64,000 bases of DNA from Sphingorhabdus sp. EL138 (GTDB lineage Bacteria > Pseudomonadota > Alphaproteobacteria > Sphingomonadales > Sphingomonadaceae). Below are positions 45,024-55,042 of this stretch, one piece after another; position 1 is the first letter of the stretch, and the number at the start of each line of letters is the position of its first letter. The notes beneath the pieces were generated by a model. The model ran no database searches. It saw only the letters and a program-made list of their open reading frames with translations, and had not been told where the DNA came from. The translations under genes and the position numbers were made by a program. The stretch covers positions 1-64,000 of the forward strand of contig NZ_CAMCWY010000011.1 of NCBI RefSeq assembly GCF_945882965.1. The letters run 5' to 3'.

Positions 45024-45458
45024 ATGACTATATGGTTTCACGAAAAACTTGATCTTGCGGCGCTAACCGCCAGCGGGGCAAATTGCATGCCCGGTTTTGT
45101 CGGTATCGAATTTATCGATTATGGTGACAATTGGATCAAGGCACAGATGCCCGTCGATGCACGCACGAAGCAGCCTTATGGCCGGCTCCATGGCGGGGCA
45201 TCGGTCGTTTTGGCCGAATCGGTGGGCTCGACTGCCGCTGCCATGACGGTTGACCCAAGCAAGTTTGCGACCGTGGGCATGGAAATCAATGCCAACCATG
45301 TTCGCCCGGTGAAGGATGGTTTTGTATTTGCCACGGCAACTTCGGAATCGATTGGCCGCACTACGCAAATCTGGTCCATTCGGATAGAGGATGAAGCTGG
45401 CAAGCTGGTCTGCATCTCGCGCATTACGATGGCGGTTATTTCCACCGACCGTGCATAA
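45024..45458 (+). CDS. PaaI-family hot-dog thioesterase
   Basis: A 144-residue hot-dog protein with the PaaI/ComA pattern YGRLHGGASVVLAESVGSTAA, where the Gly-rich HGG and the Glu are active-site elements. It likely hydrolyses aryl- or acyl-CoA. ATG 45024 has GGGGAT upstream; the in-frame ATG at 44982 lies inside the inverted-repeat element and is not likely. Confidence 0.88.
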   Translation: MTIWFHEKLDLAALTASGANCMPGFVGIEFIDYGDNWIKAQMPVDARTKQPYGRLHGGASVVLAESVGSTAAAMTVDPSKFATVGMEINANHVRPVKDGFVFATATSESIGRTTQIWSIRIEDEAGKLVCISRITMAVISTDRA

Positions 45459-45535
45459 ATTATTGCGTAAATACAGTCAGCGTGCACCGACTGTAGAGAT
45501 GTGACACCTTTAGGCAAGATTTAGGGTTTGAACCA

Positions 45536-46771
45536 ATGTCGCTTCGTTATGTAAGAGAATTTAAGGGCTTTGCAGGCATAAAGCTTGAGGCCGATGATAT
45601 TGGTTCCGCCGATGACCCGTCCATTGTCCTGCTGCATGGCTTTGGCCAGACCCGCAAAGTGTGGGAAGATGTGGCGATTGGTTTGGAACAGGCCGGACGC
45701 CATGTCATCAATGTTGACCTGCGCGGCCATGGCGGCAGCGAATGGCCATCCGACGGTCGTTATGACTTCAACGCGTATGTCGAAGATTTGCGCGCGGTCC
45801 TGGGCCAAATGCGGACCCGTCCCGTTGTTATTGCCGCTGCCCATAGTGCGTGGATTGCGACCATGGCCTTGGCCGAAGACGCTGCGACCTTGGCATCCGG
45901 CTTGATTTTCGTCGATCCGCCCGTGGACCATGACACAAAGGCGGTGCGCGCGGCGGCAGACCGTATGTCGGCGGCGCTTGGGCAGGGTTTAAACCTAGCA
46001 GATTATGACAAAGCAATATTTGCGGCATTTGGCATTAATGGCGTGGGTGAAGCATTGACGGAGGCCGCATCGCACATTGGCTTGCCGTCGCTGGTTATTC
46101 GCGGAGCCTTGGGCCAAGTTGACCCCAACGCCGCGCAGCCTGCATTTGTTGACCAGCTTCCAAATGTTGAGGCGATTGATGTGGATGGTGGTGGCCTGCT
46201 GATCGTGGCGGAACGGGCAGAGGCGTTTAACGGCCTACTCATCGACTTTTTGGAGCGCAAGCAACCGCGCTTCATTCCCGAATATCGTTCCGGCTCAGAT
46301 GCGCGGACATTGCGCGATGCAATGGGGTGTTTCGCGACAGGTGTCACCATCATCACCGCGCATGACCCGGATGGGAAGCCGGTGGGCTTAACGGCCAACA
46401 GCTTTACCAGCGTGTCGCTTGACCCGCCATTATTGTTGGTGTGCATCGCCAATAATTCCGGAAGCGCAGAGGTTTTGCGCGGCATTGATGATTTTGCCGT
46501 CAACGTTCTGCAAATCGGGCAGCAACCCGTTTCCAACCTGTTCGCAGGCAAAAGCGAAGATCGCTTTGCCGGAACGCGGTGGGAGGTGGGCGAATATGGG
46601 GCGCCGATTTTGCCAAGCTCGCTTGGCATATTCGAATGCAAACGCCATGCCCTCCATGCGGCTGGCGACCATTTCATCTTGGTTGGCCGTGTAGAAAAAG
46701 CGTGCTTTGAGCCGCGCCGTGACCCATTGCTCTACTTCCGGGGCAAATACCGCCGCTTGCACTTTACCTGA
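45536..46771 (+). CDS. Fusion of degenerate alpha/beta-hydrolase and flavin reductase domain
   Basis: A 411-residue two-domain protein. Residues 25-250 have an alpha/beta-hydrolase fold (VLLHGFGQTRKVWEDV, DLRGHGGS) with a Ser104 in AHSAW, but the nucleophile elbow lacks its glycines. Where the catalytic His is expected the sequence reads DGGGLLIVAERAEAF, without His. Residues 255-411 are a flavin-reductase-like FMN-binding split barrel (MGCFATGVTIITA, LTANSFTSVSLDPPLLLVCI). It may act as a flavin reductase with an inactive or scaffolding hydrolase part. No partner monooxygenase is nearby. Confidence 0.85.
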   Translation: MSLRYVREFKGFAGIKLEADDIGSADDPSIVLLHGFGQTRKVWEDVAIGLEQAGRHVINVDLRGHGGSEWPSDGRYDFNAYVEDLRAVLGQMRTRPVVIAAAHSAWIATMALAEDAATLASGLIFVDPPVDHDTKAVRAAADRMSAALGQGLNLADYDKAIFAAFGINGVGEALTEAASHIGLPSLVIRGALGQVDPNAAQPAFVDQLPNVEAIDVDGGGLLIVAERAEAFNGLLIDFLERKQPRFIPEYRSGSDARTLRDAMGCFATGVTIITAHDPDGKPVGLTANSFTSVSLDPPLLLVCIANNSGSAEVLRGIDDFAVNVLQIGQQPVSNLFAGKSEDRFAGTRWEVGEYGAPILPSSLGIFECKRHALHAAGDHFILVGRVEKACFEPRRDPLLYFRGKYRRLHFT

Positions 46772-46850
46772 ACCGTCACGCGCATTGACGCGAGGCCGCC
46801 GATGACCTAAACTGGTTTCAAATGTTACCAGTTCTTGCAGGAGCGCGGAT

Positions 46851-47421
46851 ATGGCCGATTTATTTGAAAACCCGTTGGGTCTCGATGGGTTCGAATTCAT
46901 TGAATTTTCTGCGCTGGAAAAGGGCCTTCTTGAACCTGTGTTTGAACGCATGGGTTTCAGCCGCATCGCGCGGCATCGGTCGAAGGATGTCGACCTGTGG
47001 CGTCAAGGCGAGATCAACCTGATCGCCAATTACGAACCCCAAAGCCCTGCGGCGTATTTCGCGGCGGAGCATGGCCCTTCGGCGTGCGGCATGGCGTTTC
47101 GCGTGAAGAACGCGCGTGTTGCCTATGACGCGGCCATGGCGCGTGGGGCTGAACCGGTGGAAACGCGCACTGGCCGCCAAGGCGCATATTGAGGGCCAAG
47201 GCATAGTTGTGACCGGCCCGACCTTTCACGGCATATTCCGGTCAATCTATTTCTTTGACCCCAATGGCCACCGATTGGAGCTTGCCTGCAACATCGGCAC
47301 AGCGGAACAATATGCCGAACTAAAACGCGTCGCGCCGTTGATGCTGCAGCAATGGAGCGAAACCAAAATAGCCCCGCGCCACGCCGACTGGCTGCATATC
47401 GATCCGGATCAGTTGCCCTAA
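46851..47421 (+). pseudogene. Chimera of 4-hydroxyphenylpyruvate dioxygenase start and VOC-protein end
   Basis: From ATG 46851 a 113-residue frame closely follows the N-terminal domain of 4-hydroxyphenylpyruvate dioxygenase ([30 protein letters not shown]) and stops at 47192. From about 47155 another frame encodes the C-terminal part of a different vicinal-oxygen-chelate protein (HIEGQG, GIFRSIYFFDPNGHRLELAC). The HPPD catalytic domain is missing. A deletion that joined two VOC-family genes out of frame explains both parts. The product is not expected to be an active dioxygenase. Confidence 0.7.
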
Positions 47422-48314
47422 TCCGTTACGCCCGCACGCAGCGCCGCGATATGTTCAGGGCCAATACCGCAACAGCCGCCTAAGATTGAGGCCCCTGCTG
47501 CACGCCAGGCTTCAGCGAACCGGGCATAACCTTCGGGTGTTAAGTCCGCGCGGATCGGGCTGAGCCCCGAATTCGCTTCGGCATCGGCGGCCATGGGCGG
47601 GAAGGCATTGGCATAGACGCCGATGCGGATCGTGCTTTGCGCGCCGAGTATCGCGCGCGCGCTGCGCACGGCGGCTTCCATCACTTCGGGTTGGCTGCAA
47701 TTGAAGAGCAGGGCTGCTGCGCCAACATCTTGCGCCAAGCGGGCTGCCTCCGTCACGCTTTCGCCCGAACGCAGGACAGGGGCATCGGTTGCGGACGCGT
47801 CCTCCAATGTAAAGGAAAGCCACAATGCTTTGCCGGTCGGGGCCGTGAGCGTTGCGCAAAGGCGGGCTTCGGCCAAGGAAGACAGCGTTTCGGCAAGCCA
47901 ATGGTCGATATTTGGAGCCAGTGCGCCAATCAGAACATCCAGTATCGGACGGGCGCGATCAAGGTCGACAAGATCCGGGCGGTAAGAGCCGCAAACAGGC
48001 GGCAGCGCGCCGGCGACCTTTACCCCAAGCGTCGATGCATCCGCCACCGCGCGCGCCAATTGCCCCGCGCGTGCAGCAAGCGACGCGCCCTCGCTGGCAA
48101 AGCGTTCCGCGCCGATATGAAAGGGCACGACGGCATAGGAATTGGTCGTTATGACATCGGCCCCGGCCTCGACATAAGCGCGGTGGACTGCGCTAACGAA
48201 ATGCGGGGCTTCAATCAGCGCTAGCGCCGACCATTCAGGCTGGCGAAAGGGCGCACCACGCCGCGCAAGTTCCCGGCCAGTGCCACCATCAAGTATCAAA
48301 ATTGTGTCGGTCAT
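47418..48314 (-). CDS. Homocysteine S-methyltransferase family protein
   Basis: A 298-residue TIM-barrel methyltransferase. The zinc ligands are seen as Cys in LFNCSQP and the Cys pair in GGCCGIGPEH. The N-terminus is ILDGGTGRELARRG. It may methylate homocysteine from S-methylmethionine or SAM (MmuM-like), or act on other thiols. Start ATG 48314 is chosen by family length; 48341 is in frame. It overlaps the end of the VOC chimera by 4 bp, convergently. Confidence 0.88.
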   Translation of the reverse strand: MTDTILILDGGTGRELARRGAPFRQPEWSALALIEAPHFVSAVHRAYVEAGADVITTNSYAVVPFHIGAERFASEGASLAARAGQLARAVADASTLGVKVAGALPPVCGSYRPDLVDLDRARPILDVLIGALAPNIDHWLAETLSSLAEARLCATLTAPTGKALWLSFTLEDASATDAPVLRSGESVTEAARLAQDVGAAALLFNCSQPEVMEAAVRSARAILGAQSTIRIGVYANAFPPMAADAEANSGLSPIRADLTPEGYARFAEAWRAAGASILGGCCGIGPEHIAALRAGVTD

Positions 48315-48377
48315 CGAAAGGGAAATTAGCATGTTGCGCATCGCAGCGACATAGGAAGATTATCTAGCGTCAGGACC

Positions 48378-48500
48378 CTAGGCGTTCGCTGTCAGGGTGA
48401 TGATGAACATGGACACTTGCAACATGGCATACCCACCGCCTAACGTAAGATGAATGGGTGAGGCGAATGCTTCATCAATGTGCTGAGCCATCAACGCCAT
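48378..48500 (-). CDS. Possible 40-residue membrane peptide
   Basis: A small frame starting MALMAQHIDEAFASPIH and ending in a hydrophobic segment (MLQVSMFIITLTANA). There is no clear ribosome binding site and no family is recognised. Its stop overlaps CAGGACCCTAG, which resembles the end of the inverted-repeat elements. It may be the eroded remnant of a longer gene or chance. Confidence 0.2.
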   Translation of the reverse strand: MALMAQHIDEAFASPIHLTLGGGYAMLQVSMFIITLTANA

Positions 48501-48551
48501 GTTATCGATGGTGGACAGTCATTCAAAGTTTCATTGTAGGGTGGGGATAAA

Positions 48552-49769
48552 ATGGCCGATAAAAAATTTGACATCATCGTGTATGGAGCCACCAGCTTTG
48601 TCGGTCAGATCATAACGCGTTACATGCATGAGCAGTTTGCAGATGGATCCATCGTCTGGGCAATCGCAGGCCGCTCACGTAGCAAGCTTCAACATATCAG
48701 CGACGCGATCGGGTTGTCGGGCGTCGAGATGATCGTTGCGGATGCGGCCGACGAAATTGCGTTACGGCAAATGTGTGCCCAGACCACCGTCGTTATGTCA
48801 ACGGTCGGTCCTTATGCGCTGTATGGTGACCATCTGGTAAAGGTCTGCGCCGCCACTGGGACCCATTATTGTGATCTAACGGGCGAACCACAGTGGATTC
48901 GCAAAATGCAATTACGCCATGAAGCCGACGCAATCAGAAGCGGCGCAAGGATCTTACATTGTTGCGGCTTTGACAGCATCCCGTCCGATCTGGGCGTCCA
49001 CTTCCTGCAACGCAACGCATTGAAACAATTCGGCCACATGTGTCAGCAGATCAACATGCGGGTATTAAGCATGAAGGGCGGCGCGTCAGGCGGCACCATC
49101 GCAAGCATGATTAACATGGTCAAGGAAGCGGTAAGCGACGCCGATCTGCGCCGCGAACTCAAAGACCCTTACAGCATGTGTCCGCAAAACCATGTATTCT
49201 CTATCGCGCAGCCGGATGTGAAGATCGCATATGACGCGGCCGTAGGCGGTTGGATTGCGCCTTTTATCATGGCGGGTATCAACGCACGGGTCGTGCATCG
49301 GTCCAACGCGCTGAGCAACAACAGCTATGGTGTTGAATTCAAATATGAGGAGGCCGTCGTGACGGGCCAAGGGGGATCCGGCAAGTGGAAGGCGCAAGCT
49401 GCGCACTGGGGCGTGAATGCCCTTATGATTGGTCTGGCAGTGCCCCCGACCCGCTGGCTGCTCGAAACGGTTGTTTTGCCAAAGCCGGGCGAGGGACCAA
49501 GCGAAAAAGCGCAACGTGAGGGAATGTTTGAAATTGTCTTCTTCGGTTCAACGGCAAAGGGTGAAACTATCCAATGCCGCGTCACAGGGGACCGAGACCC
49601 GGGCTATGGATCAACCGCCAAAATGCTCTCTCAAGCGGCGGCCTGCTTGGCCAAAGACGTGCCTGATGACGTACCGGGGGGCTTCTGGACGCCAGCAACG
49701 ATTCTAGGTGACAAGCTCATCGAGCGGCTAGAGGCGCATGCGGGCCTTACGTTTGAGAAACTCTCTTAG
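48552..49769 (+). CDS. Saccharopine dehydrogenase-like oxidoreductase (trans-enoyl reductase group)
   Basis: A 405-residue protein with an N-terminal Rossmann fold (DIIVYGATSFVGQIITRYM, WAIAGRSRSKL), typical of the saccharopine-dehydrogenase-like proteins that include mycobacterial trans-acting enoyl reductases. CDLTGEPQWIRKM and CCGFDSIPSDLGV are family motifs. Probably a lipid- or polyketide-related reductase; substrate unknown. GGTGGGG precedes the ATG. Confidence 0.9.
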   Translation: MADKKFDIIVYGATSFVGQIITRYMHEQFADGSIVWAIAGRSRSKLQHISDAIGLSGVEMIVADAADEIALRQMCAQTTVVMSTVGPYALYGDHLVKVCAATGTHYCDLTGEPQWIRKMQLRHEADAIRSGARILHCCGFDSIPSDLGVHFLQRNALKQFGHMCQQINMRVLSMKGGASGGTIASMINMVKEAVSDADLRRELKDPYSMCPQNHVFSIAQPDVKIAYDAAVGGWIAPFIMAGINARVVHRSNALSNNSYGVEFKYEEAVVTGQGGSGKWKAQAAHWGVNALMIGLAVPPTRWLLETVVLPKPGEGPSEKAQREGMFEIVFFGSTAKGETIQCRVTGDRDPGYGSTAKMLSQAAACLAKDVPDDVPGGFWTPATILGDKLIERLEAHAGLTFEKLS

Positions 49770-50036
49770 GCCGGAAACTCTCTGGATTGTGGATGCCGAT
49801 CGGGAACAACTGAACGTTAGCGGGCTGCGCTCTGCGTGAGGCGTTCCGCTGCGAAAAAAACACACCTATCTTGCGCTGGCGCGTATGCTGAATTTCTTAA
49901 GGCAGGAACTTTAGTCGCAACCATGCATTAGCAATCCAAGCGAACGCCGTGGGGGGGTGTCGACCTATGCCCTTTGACGATCGTGATCTCCCGGCGCTTA
50001 GCTGTCGTTTTGTGAGGCTCCGGTTTTCGAAGGCTT

Positions 50037-51130
50037 ATGATGTCGAGCGAAAAACATAGTCCCGAAGACATCGCGCTAAGCCTGACTTTGGCTATTGTCA
50101 GGTCATCGCCTGCGCAGTTGCTGCTGTTGGACGGTCAATGCAATATCATCGCGGCGAGCATGTCGTTCTGTTCGGTTTTCGGCGTCGACGCGGCAGATGT
50201 GACGGGGCAACCGCTCTTTGCCCTGAATGACGGCAGTTGGGATATTGCCGAACTGCGATCATATTTGACCGCAACCTTGTCTGGTGAAGGCAAGCCCGCC
50301 GCCCGAGACATCGACATGCAACAGCCGCAACAATCAATTAGGCATCTGACCGTTCAGGCGAGCCGGCTGACATATCTCGATCTTGAACAGACCCGCATCC
50401 TCGTTGCCGTATCGGATGTCACGCAAGCCCGGGCTGACGCGGCGCTGAAAGAAGAATCCGTCCGCGCAAACCATATCCTGTTGCAGGAAGTTCGTCATCG
50501 GGTAGCGAATAGTTTGCAGATCATCGCCAGCGTATTGCTGCACAATGCGCGAACGACTGCGTCGGAAGAGACGCGCGGCCATATGGAAAATGCGCATCAT
50601 AGGGTTATGTCCGTGGCCGCGCTTGAACGGCTGCTGTCAACTTCCGAACATGGCGACATCAATGTGCATGCCTATTTCACCCGACTGTGTGAAAGCATCT
50701 CTGCGTCGATGCTTGGTGACGTCAATCAAATCGCGTTGATAGTAAAAGGTGGAGACGGCGTGGTCGAAGCTCGGGTGTCAGTGAGCCTAGGCTTGATCGT
50801 CACTCAGTTGGTGATCAACGCGCTCAAATACGCTTTTCCTGATGGACGGCGGGGAACCATTACAGTCGACTATAATTTTCACGGGCCGAACTGGGTTCTT
50901 TGCGTGCGCGATGACGGCGTGGGCATGCCGCTGACCGCGCCGGTCTGGGCACCAGCATCGTTGCGGCGCTGGCCGCGCAGTTGCACGCTTCGGTGGAGAT
51001 AACGGCCGCGCACCCAGGCACTCAGGTTTCCATCGCACATAGCCGGATCGCCCTGGTGGAAAATGAGTCGGAACCGGTGCGCGCGCCGCCCGCAGAGGCG
51101 CATCCGGCGTCCAGCGCGATCAAAAGCTAA
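50037..51130 (+). pseudogene. PAS-HisKA_2 sensor histidine kinase with a C-terminal frameshift
   Basis: An intact PAS-like sensor (about 20-130), HisKA_2 helix with phospho-His154 (EVRHRVANSLQII), N-box Asn261 (INALKYAFPDG) and G1 box DDGVGM (292-297). After residue about 302 the frame turns to unrelated Arg/Trp-rich residues and stops at 51002. One base earlier in register, from about 50945, the expected G2 part (LGTSIVAALAAQLHASVEI) continues to a stop at 51130. One missing base, probably G in a G run near 50942, explains it. As given, the kinase loses its nucleotide lid and is probably dead. Confidence 0.75.
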
Positions 51131-51141
51131 CGAAAAGAGGA

Positions 51142-51606
51142 ATGATCATGACAGCCGCGAAAGAGAGCAAGATGACACAAACTCTGATGATTGTCGAAGA
51201 CGAGGCGCTCGTGGCGATACTCCTGCGCGACGAGTTGCAGAGGGCGGGATACAATGTCCTTGACCTGACGGATCGTCACGACGAGGCGCTGGTAGTCGCT
51301 AAGGCTGAAAAGCCGGATCTGGCGTTGGTCAACATCCGGCTCGCTGGACGTGATGATGGCATTGAACTTTCAAAGAATCTCAAGGTTCTGGGGATACCGG
51401 TTTTGCTCATTAGCGGACAGGTCAGCCGGGCAAGCTCGGCCAAAACTGTGGCGATCGGTTCGATGCCCAAGCCTTATGACGCCGAAGAGATGGTGCTCGC
51501 CGTGGCCTATCTTCTCGCGCGTCTGAAAGGGGACAAGAGTTTGCCAAGGCCTGAGCAACTCGAAGTGTTTGACGGCGACGGTTTCGAACTCGACCCGGCG
51601 GCATAA
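51142..51606 (+). CDS. Single-domain receiver protein with Asn at the phospho-acceptor
   Basis: A 154-residue CheY-like receiver. The acidic pair (E19, D20 in VEDEA), the switch Ser in LLISGQ and the Lys in MPKPYD are present. The strand-3 end reads LALVNIRLAG, with Asn64 where Asp is expected. There is no output domain. It directly follows the frameshifted kinase, so the pair was probably a HisKA_2/receiver system. Starts at 51148 or 51172 are also possible. It may bind partners without being phosphorylated. Confidence 0.85.
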   Translation: MIMTAAKESKMTQTLMIVEDEALVAILLRDELQRAGYNVLDLTDRHDEALVVAKAEKPDLALVNIRLAGRDDGIELSKNLKVLGIPVLLISGQVSRASSAKTVAIGSMPKPYDAEEMVLAVAYLLARLKGDKSLPRPEQLEVFDGDGFELDPAA

Positions 51607-51672
51607 AGCAGCGGGTACCTGACCGGCCCGCAGTGTGTGGTCCGGTTTGATTGTTAGTGCATGATCACCTCC

Positions 51673-51966
51673 TTAGCCGGTGCTGGCCGTAAAATGTGAC
51701 TGTTGAACTATCTCCGATCCACCGGAACTGCGATAGATACCAACCTCCGGGCCCGCCACATAACCCTTTGCCTCGGCCATGGCCTGCCAAGCGGCATTCA
51801 CGTTTCGCGGGGCATTGATGACGCCCGTGAAATCACTTAGCGCTATGCGATAGCGCACAGCCAACAGCGTGACCAAATCTTGTTCTATGGCGATTTGGAC
51901 TTCAAGCGCGGTCAGCCTGTTCTGGTTGGCTTGAACAGAATTCAACATGCATCGTCGGTAATGCAA
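51673..51966 (-). CDS. Hypothetical 97-residue protein
   Basis: No family recognised. The sequence is balanced, with a helical N-terminal part (SVQANQNRLTALEVQIAIEQDLVTL) and a short Gly-rich end. The alternative start MLNSVQ is at 51948. There is no strong ribosome binding site. It lies on the strand opposite its neighbours, between the receiver gene and the cytoskeletal cluster. Probably real, but unproven. Confidence 0.4.
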   Translation of the reverse strand: MHYRRCMLNSVQANQNRLTALEVQIAIEQDLVTLLAVRYRIALSDFTGVINAPRNVNAAWQAMAEAKGYVAGPEVGIYRSSGGSEIVQQSHFTASTG

Positions 51967-52256
51967 TTGAGCTTAAAAGCATCTCGAATGTGCGATTTAC
52001 CTGCAGTCCATTCTGACCGGACCAACGAAAGCACCAAAATTATCATTGCGGAATTTACCTAAATTTACAATTGTTAACTTTACCTACAAATAGATTTTTG
52101 TGACCTAGAAGGCTCGGGTGGAATGCGGTTCGGTTGTCAGTTGTAGAGCGGTCTTTGGCCTGTTGGTTTTCACGAACCCGGGGGCGCTGAAAAACTCTCC
52201 GCCTTTTCGTTCTTTGCGACACTCTTCTGTATGCAAATGTTTTGTAGGATATCTTG
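51967..52256. other. AT-richer spacer before the cytoskeletal cluster
   Basis: About 290 bp without a convincing gene. Base composition by eye becomes more AT-rich from about 52020 (TTTACCTAAATTTACAATTG), marking the left edge of the 52-55 kb island. It presumably holds the promoter of the coiled-coil gene. No insertion sequence end was recognised. Confidence 0.45.
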
Positions 52257-53624
52257 ATGGCCACCATATTAAGCCTTTTCTCGCGTCGCGGCTCGGGAAA
52301 CCTCCCTTCTGATTCAGAAACTAATTCTTCGGTAGAAGGTGGCAAGTTCAAGTTTCCAGACGAAGCTTCGGTGCACGCGCAAGATCTGGAGGCGTTCGGA
52401 AGCCTTGGTGAAAGCAAGCAATCCATTGAGTATGCCATTAGCACTGTTCATCAAGGACTGGTTGGCATGCAGGCCCTTGTCGAGCAGGTTGCCGTCCTAA
52501 GGGCTGATTTGACCAAGATCTTCGAGGAACATCGCAAACTCGCTTTGGCAAATTCAGCCATTCGGCAAGAACGCGACCAGACCCAAAAGCAACTTATTGA
52601 AAAGTCAGAGAAGTACAAAGCCACGCACGCAGCGCTTGTGCCGCTACAGTTAGAAGTCGAAGACTTGCGGCGCAATTATGAGCTCACGCGTACAGCTCTC
52701 GAAGCCCTAGAGCATCGGCACCATTTGTTCAGTGTGGCTAAGCGCGAGACTGAGGATCAACTTGATCGCTATGTAAGCCAATTAGCTGTGGCAAATGAGG
52801 AGGTAGACAACCTTCGGCTCGAAGCCACTTCTCTTCAAGAGACGGTTGAAAATTACACACTGAAAATTGCGGATCTGACTGCTAAATGCAACGATTCAAA
52901 CAGCCAGCTAATGTTTCTTACTAATCAGTGTGAGGCGTTAGACAACACCCTACAGAAAAAATCAGATGAAATAATTGCTGCTAACGAGAAATACGATCTC
53001 ATTTATCAAGAGAAACAATCTGCCGTTCTCTACAGTCAACAAAAAGAGCAAGAAGCCATACATGCTCGGAACGAAATGACTCGCTTGTTTGAGGAAGGCC
53101 AGCAAGATAAAAAAGTTCGGGATACGGTCATCAACAAACTTAAATCGGAGCTTGATAATGCCCGAGCTAAACTAAGGATGCTTGATGAAGTTAATTCTGA
53201 AGTTACTGGAGAAAATGAAAGGCTCGGACTGGCGATACGTCGCTTGGACGATTTGGTAAAACAGTCAAATGCTAAAAATGGCCGACTGGAGACCAATGTT
53301 GAGCGACTGAATGCGAAGTTAGACACGACAATTGAGGCCAAGGTCCAGACTGAACAGTCGCGGGCAACAATCACCGAGCGACTGGAGGCCATGACGCAAT
53401 TGTTAGAGGAGCGAGAGGCTGTTATAAAAGAGCGGGACGAGCAAGTCGCGCGACTAGTTAATCAATCTGAGCAGGAGCGCGACAGTTCGCAGGACGCGAT
53501 CGAGAGCTTGGGCCTTAAAGTCTTCGAACTTGAGAAGGAACTCACAGCTCAGCGCAACCAAACGGCTTTCTATGTCAGCCAGTTAGAGGCAGCGCAGCGT
53601 AACACAACCGTTCGCAAAGCATAA
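52257..53624 (+). CDS. Long coiled-coil, crescentin-like filament protein
   Basis: A 455-residue protein. The head is short and basic (MATILSLFSRRGSG), followed by a polar linker. From about residue 45 to the end it is an almost unbroken heptad coiled coil rich in Glu, Gln, Lys, Leu and Asn, with no enzymatic motif. Crescentin has the same plan: basic membrane-contacting head, long rod, no transmembrane segment. Other long coiled coils (SMC-fragment or polarity scaffolds) cannot be excluded. AGGAT precedes the ATG. Base composition is clearly lower in GC than the housekeeping genes around it. A bactofilin-like gene and an mreB paralogue follow on the same strand. Confidence 0.7.
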   Translation: MATILSLFSRRGSGNLPSDSETNSSVEGGKFKFPDEASVHAQDLEAFGSLGESKQSIEYAISTVHQGLVGMQALVEQVAVLRADLTKIFEEHRKLALANSAIRQERDQTQKQLIEKSEKYKATHAALVPLQLEVEDLRRNYELTRTALEALEHRHHLFSVAKRETEDQLDRYVSQLAVANEEVDNLRLEATSLQETVENYTLKIADLTAKCNDSNSQLMFLTNQCEALDNTLQKKSDEIIAANEKYDLIYQEKQSAVLYSQQKEQEAIHARNEMTRLFEEGQQDKKVRDTVINKLKSELDNARAKLRMLDEVNSEVTGENERLGLAIRRLDDLVKQSNAKNGRLETNVERLNAKLDTTIEAKVQTEQSRATITERLEAMTQLLEEREAVIKERDEQVARLVNQSEQERDSSQDAIESLGLKVFELEKELTAQRNQTAFYVSQLEAAQRNTTVRKA

Positions 53625-53636
53625 CCTACTAACGGA

Positions 53637-53909
53637 ATGTTTCTGTTGATCAAGTACAACTGCGCGAAGCTCAGTTGCCTTTCAGCGCTGCGCAGTCTCT
53701 TTGCAAAGAAATCCACAACGTCACCCCTTCAAAGTTTGATAGGGTCGGATGTTGTGATCTCAGGCCGCTTGAAGTCGGCTGGTGATGTCTATCTGCTCGG
53801 TAGGATAAAAGGTAAAGTCGAGTGTTGTCGTCTATTTATGTCCGACGAAGCAAGCGTGTTCGAAATTGCATCAACGACAGACATTATCCTTTTTGAAAAA
53901 AATACTTAG
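53637..53909 (+). CDS. Short bactofilin-like protein
   Basis: A 90-residue product. From about residue 33 it follows the start of the bactofilin beta-helix (SLIGSDVVISGRLKSAGDVYLLGRIKGKVECCRLFMSDEASVF). It ends after about three rungs, where full bactofilins go on for several more. The N-terminal 30 residues are hydrophobic/basic and could touch the membrane. It starts 12 bp after the coiled-coil stop. It may be truncated or a minimal form; ATG 53637 has only a weak CGGA upstream. Confidence 0.6.
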   Translation: MFLLIKYNCAKLSCLSALRSLFAKKSTTSPLQSLIGSDVVISGRLKSAGDVYLLGRIKGKVECCRLFMSDEASVFEIASTTDIILFEKNT

Positions 53910-54004
53910 CAGATGCAGGACGCTTTTCTAATGTTGAACGATACTTGTTCTTCCATTGTTTTTGCCAGTTATCGATTTCGTGCACGCGGGTTGAAAGGAA
54001 GTAA

Positions 54005-55042
<1,038 letters not shown>

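Noticed and set aside
49800-49940. EcfG-type (GGAAC...GTT) promoter before the histidine kinase
   Set aside because: GGAAC occurs twice, but no GTT stands at the required 16-17 bp distance.
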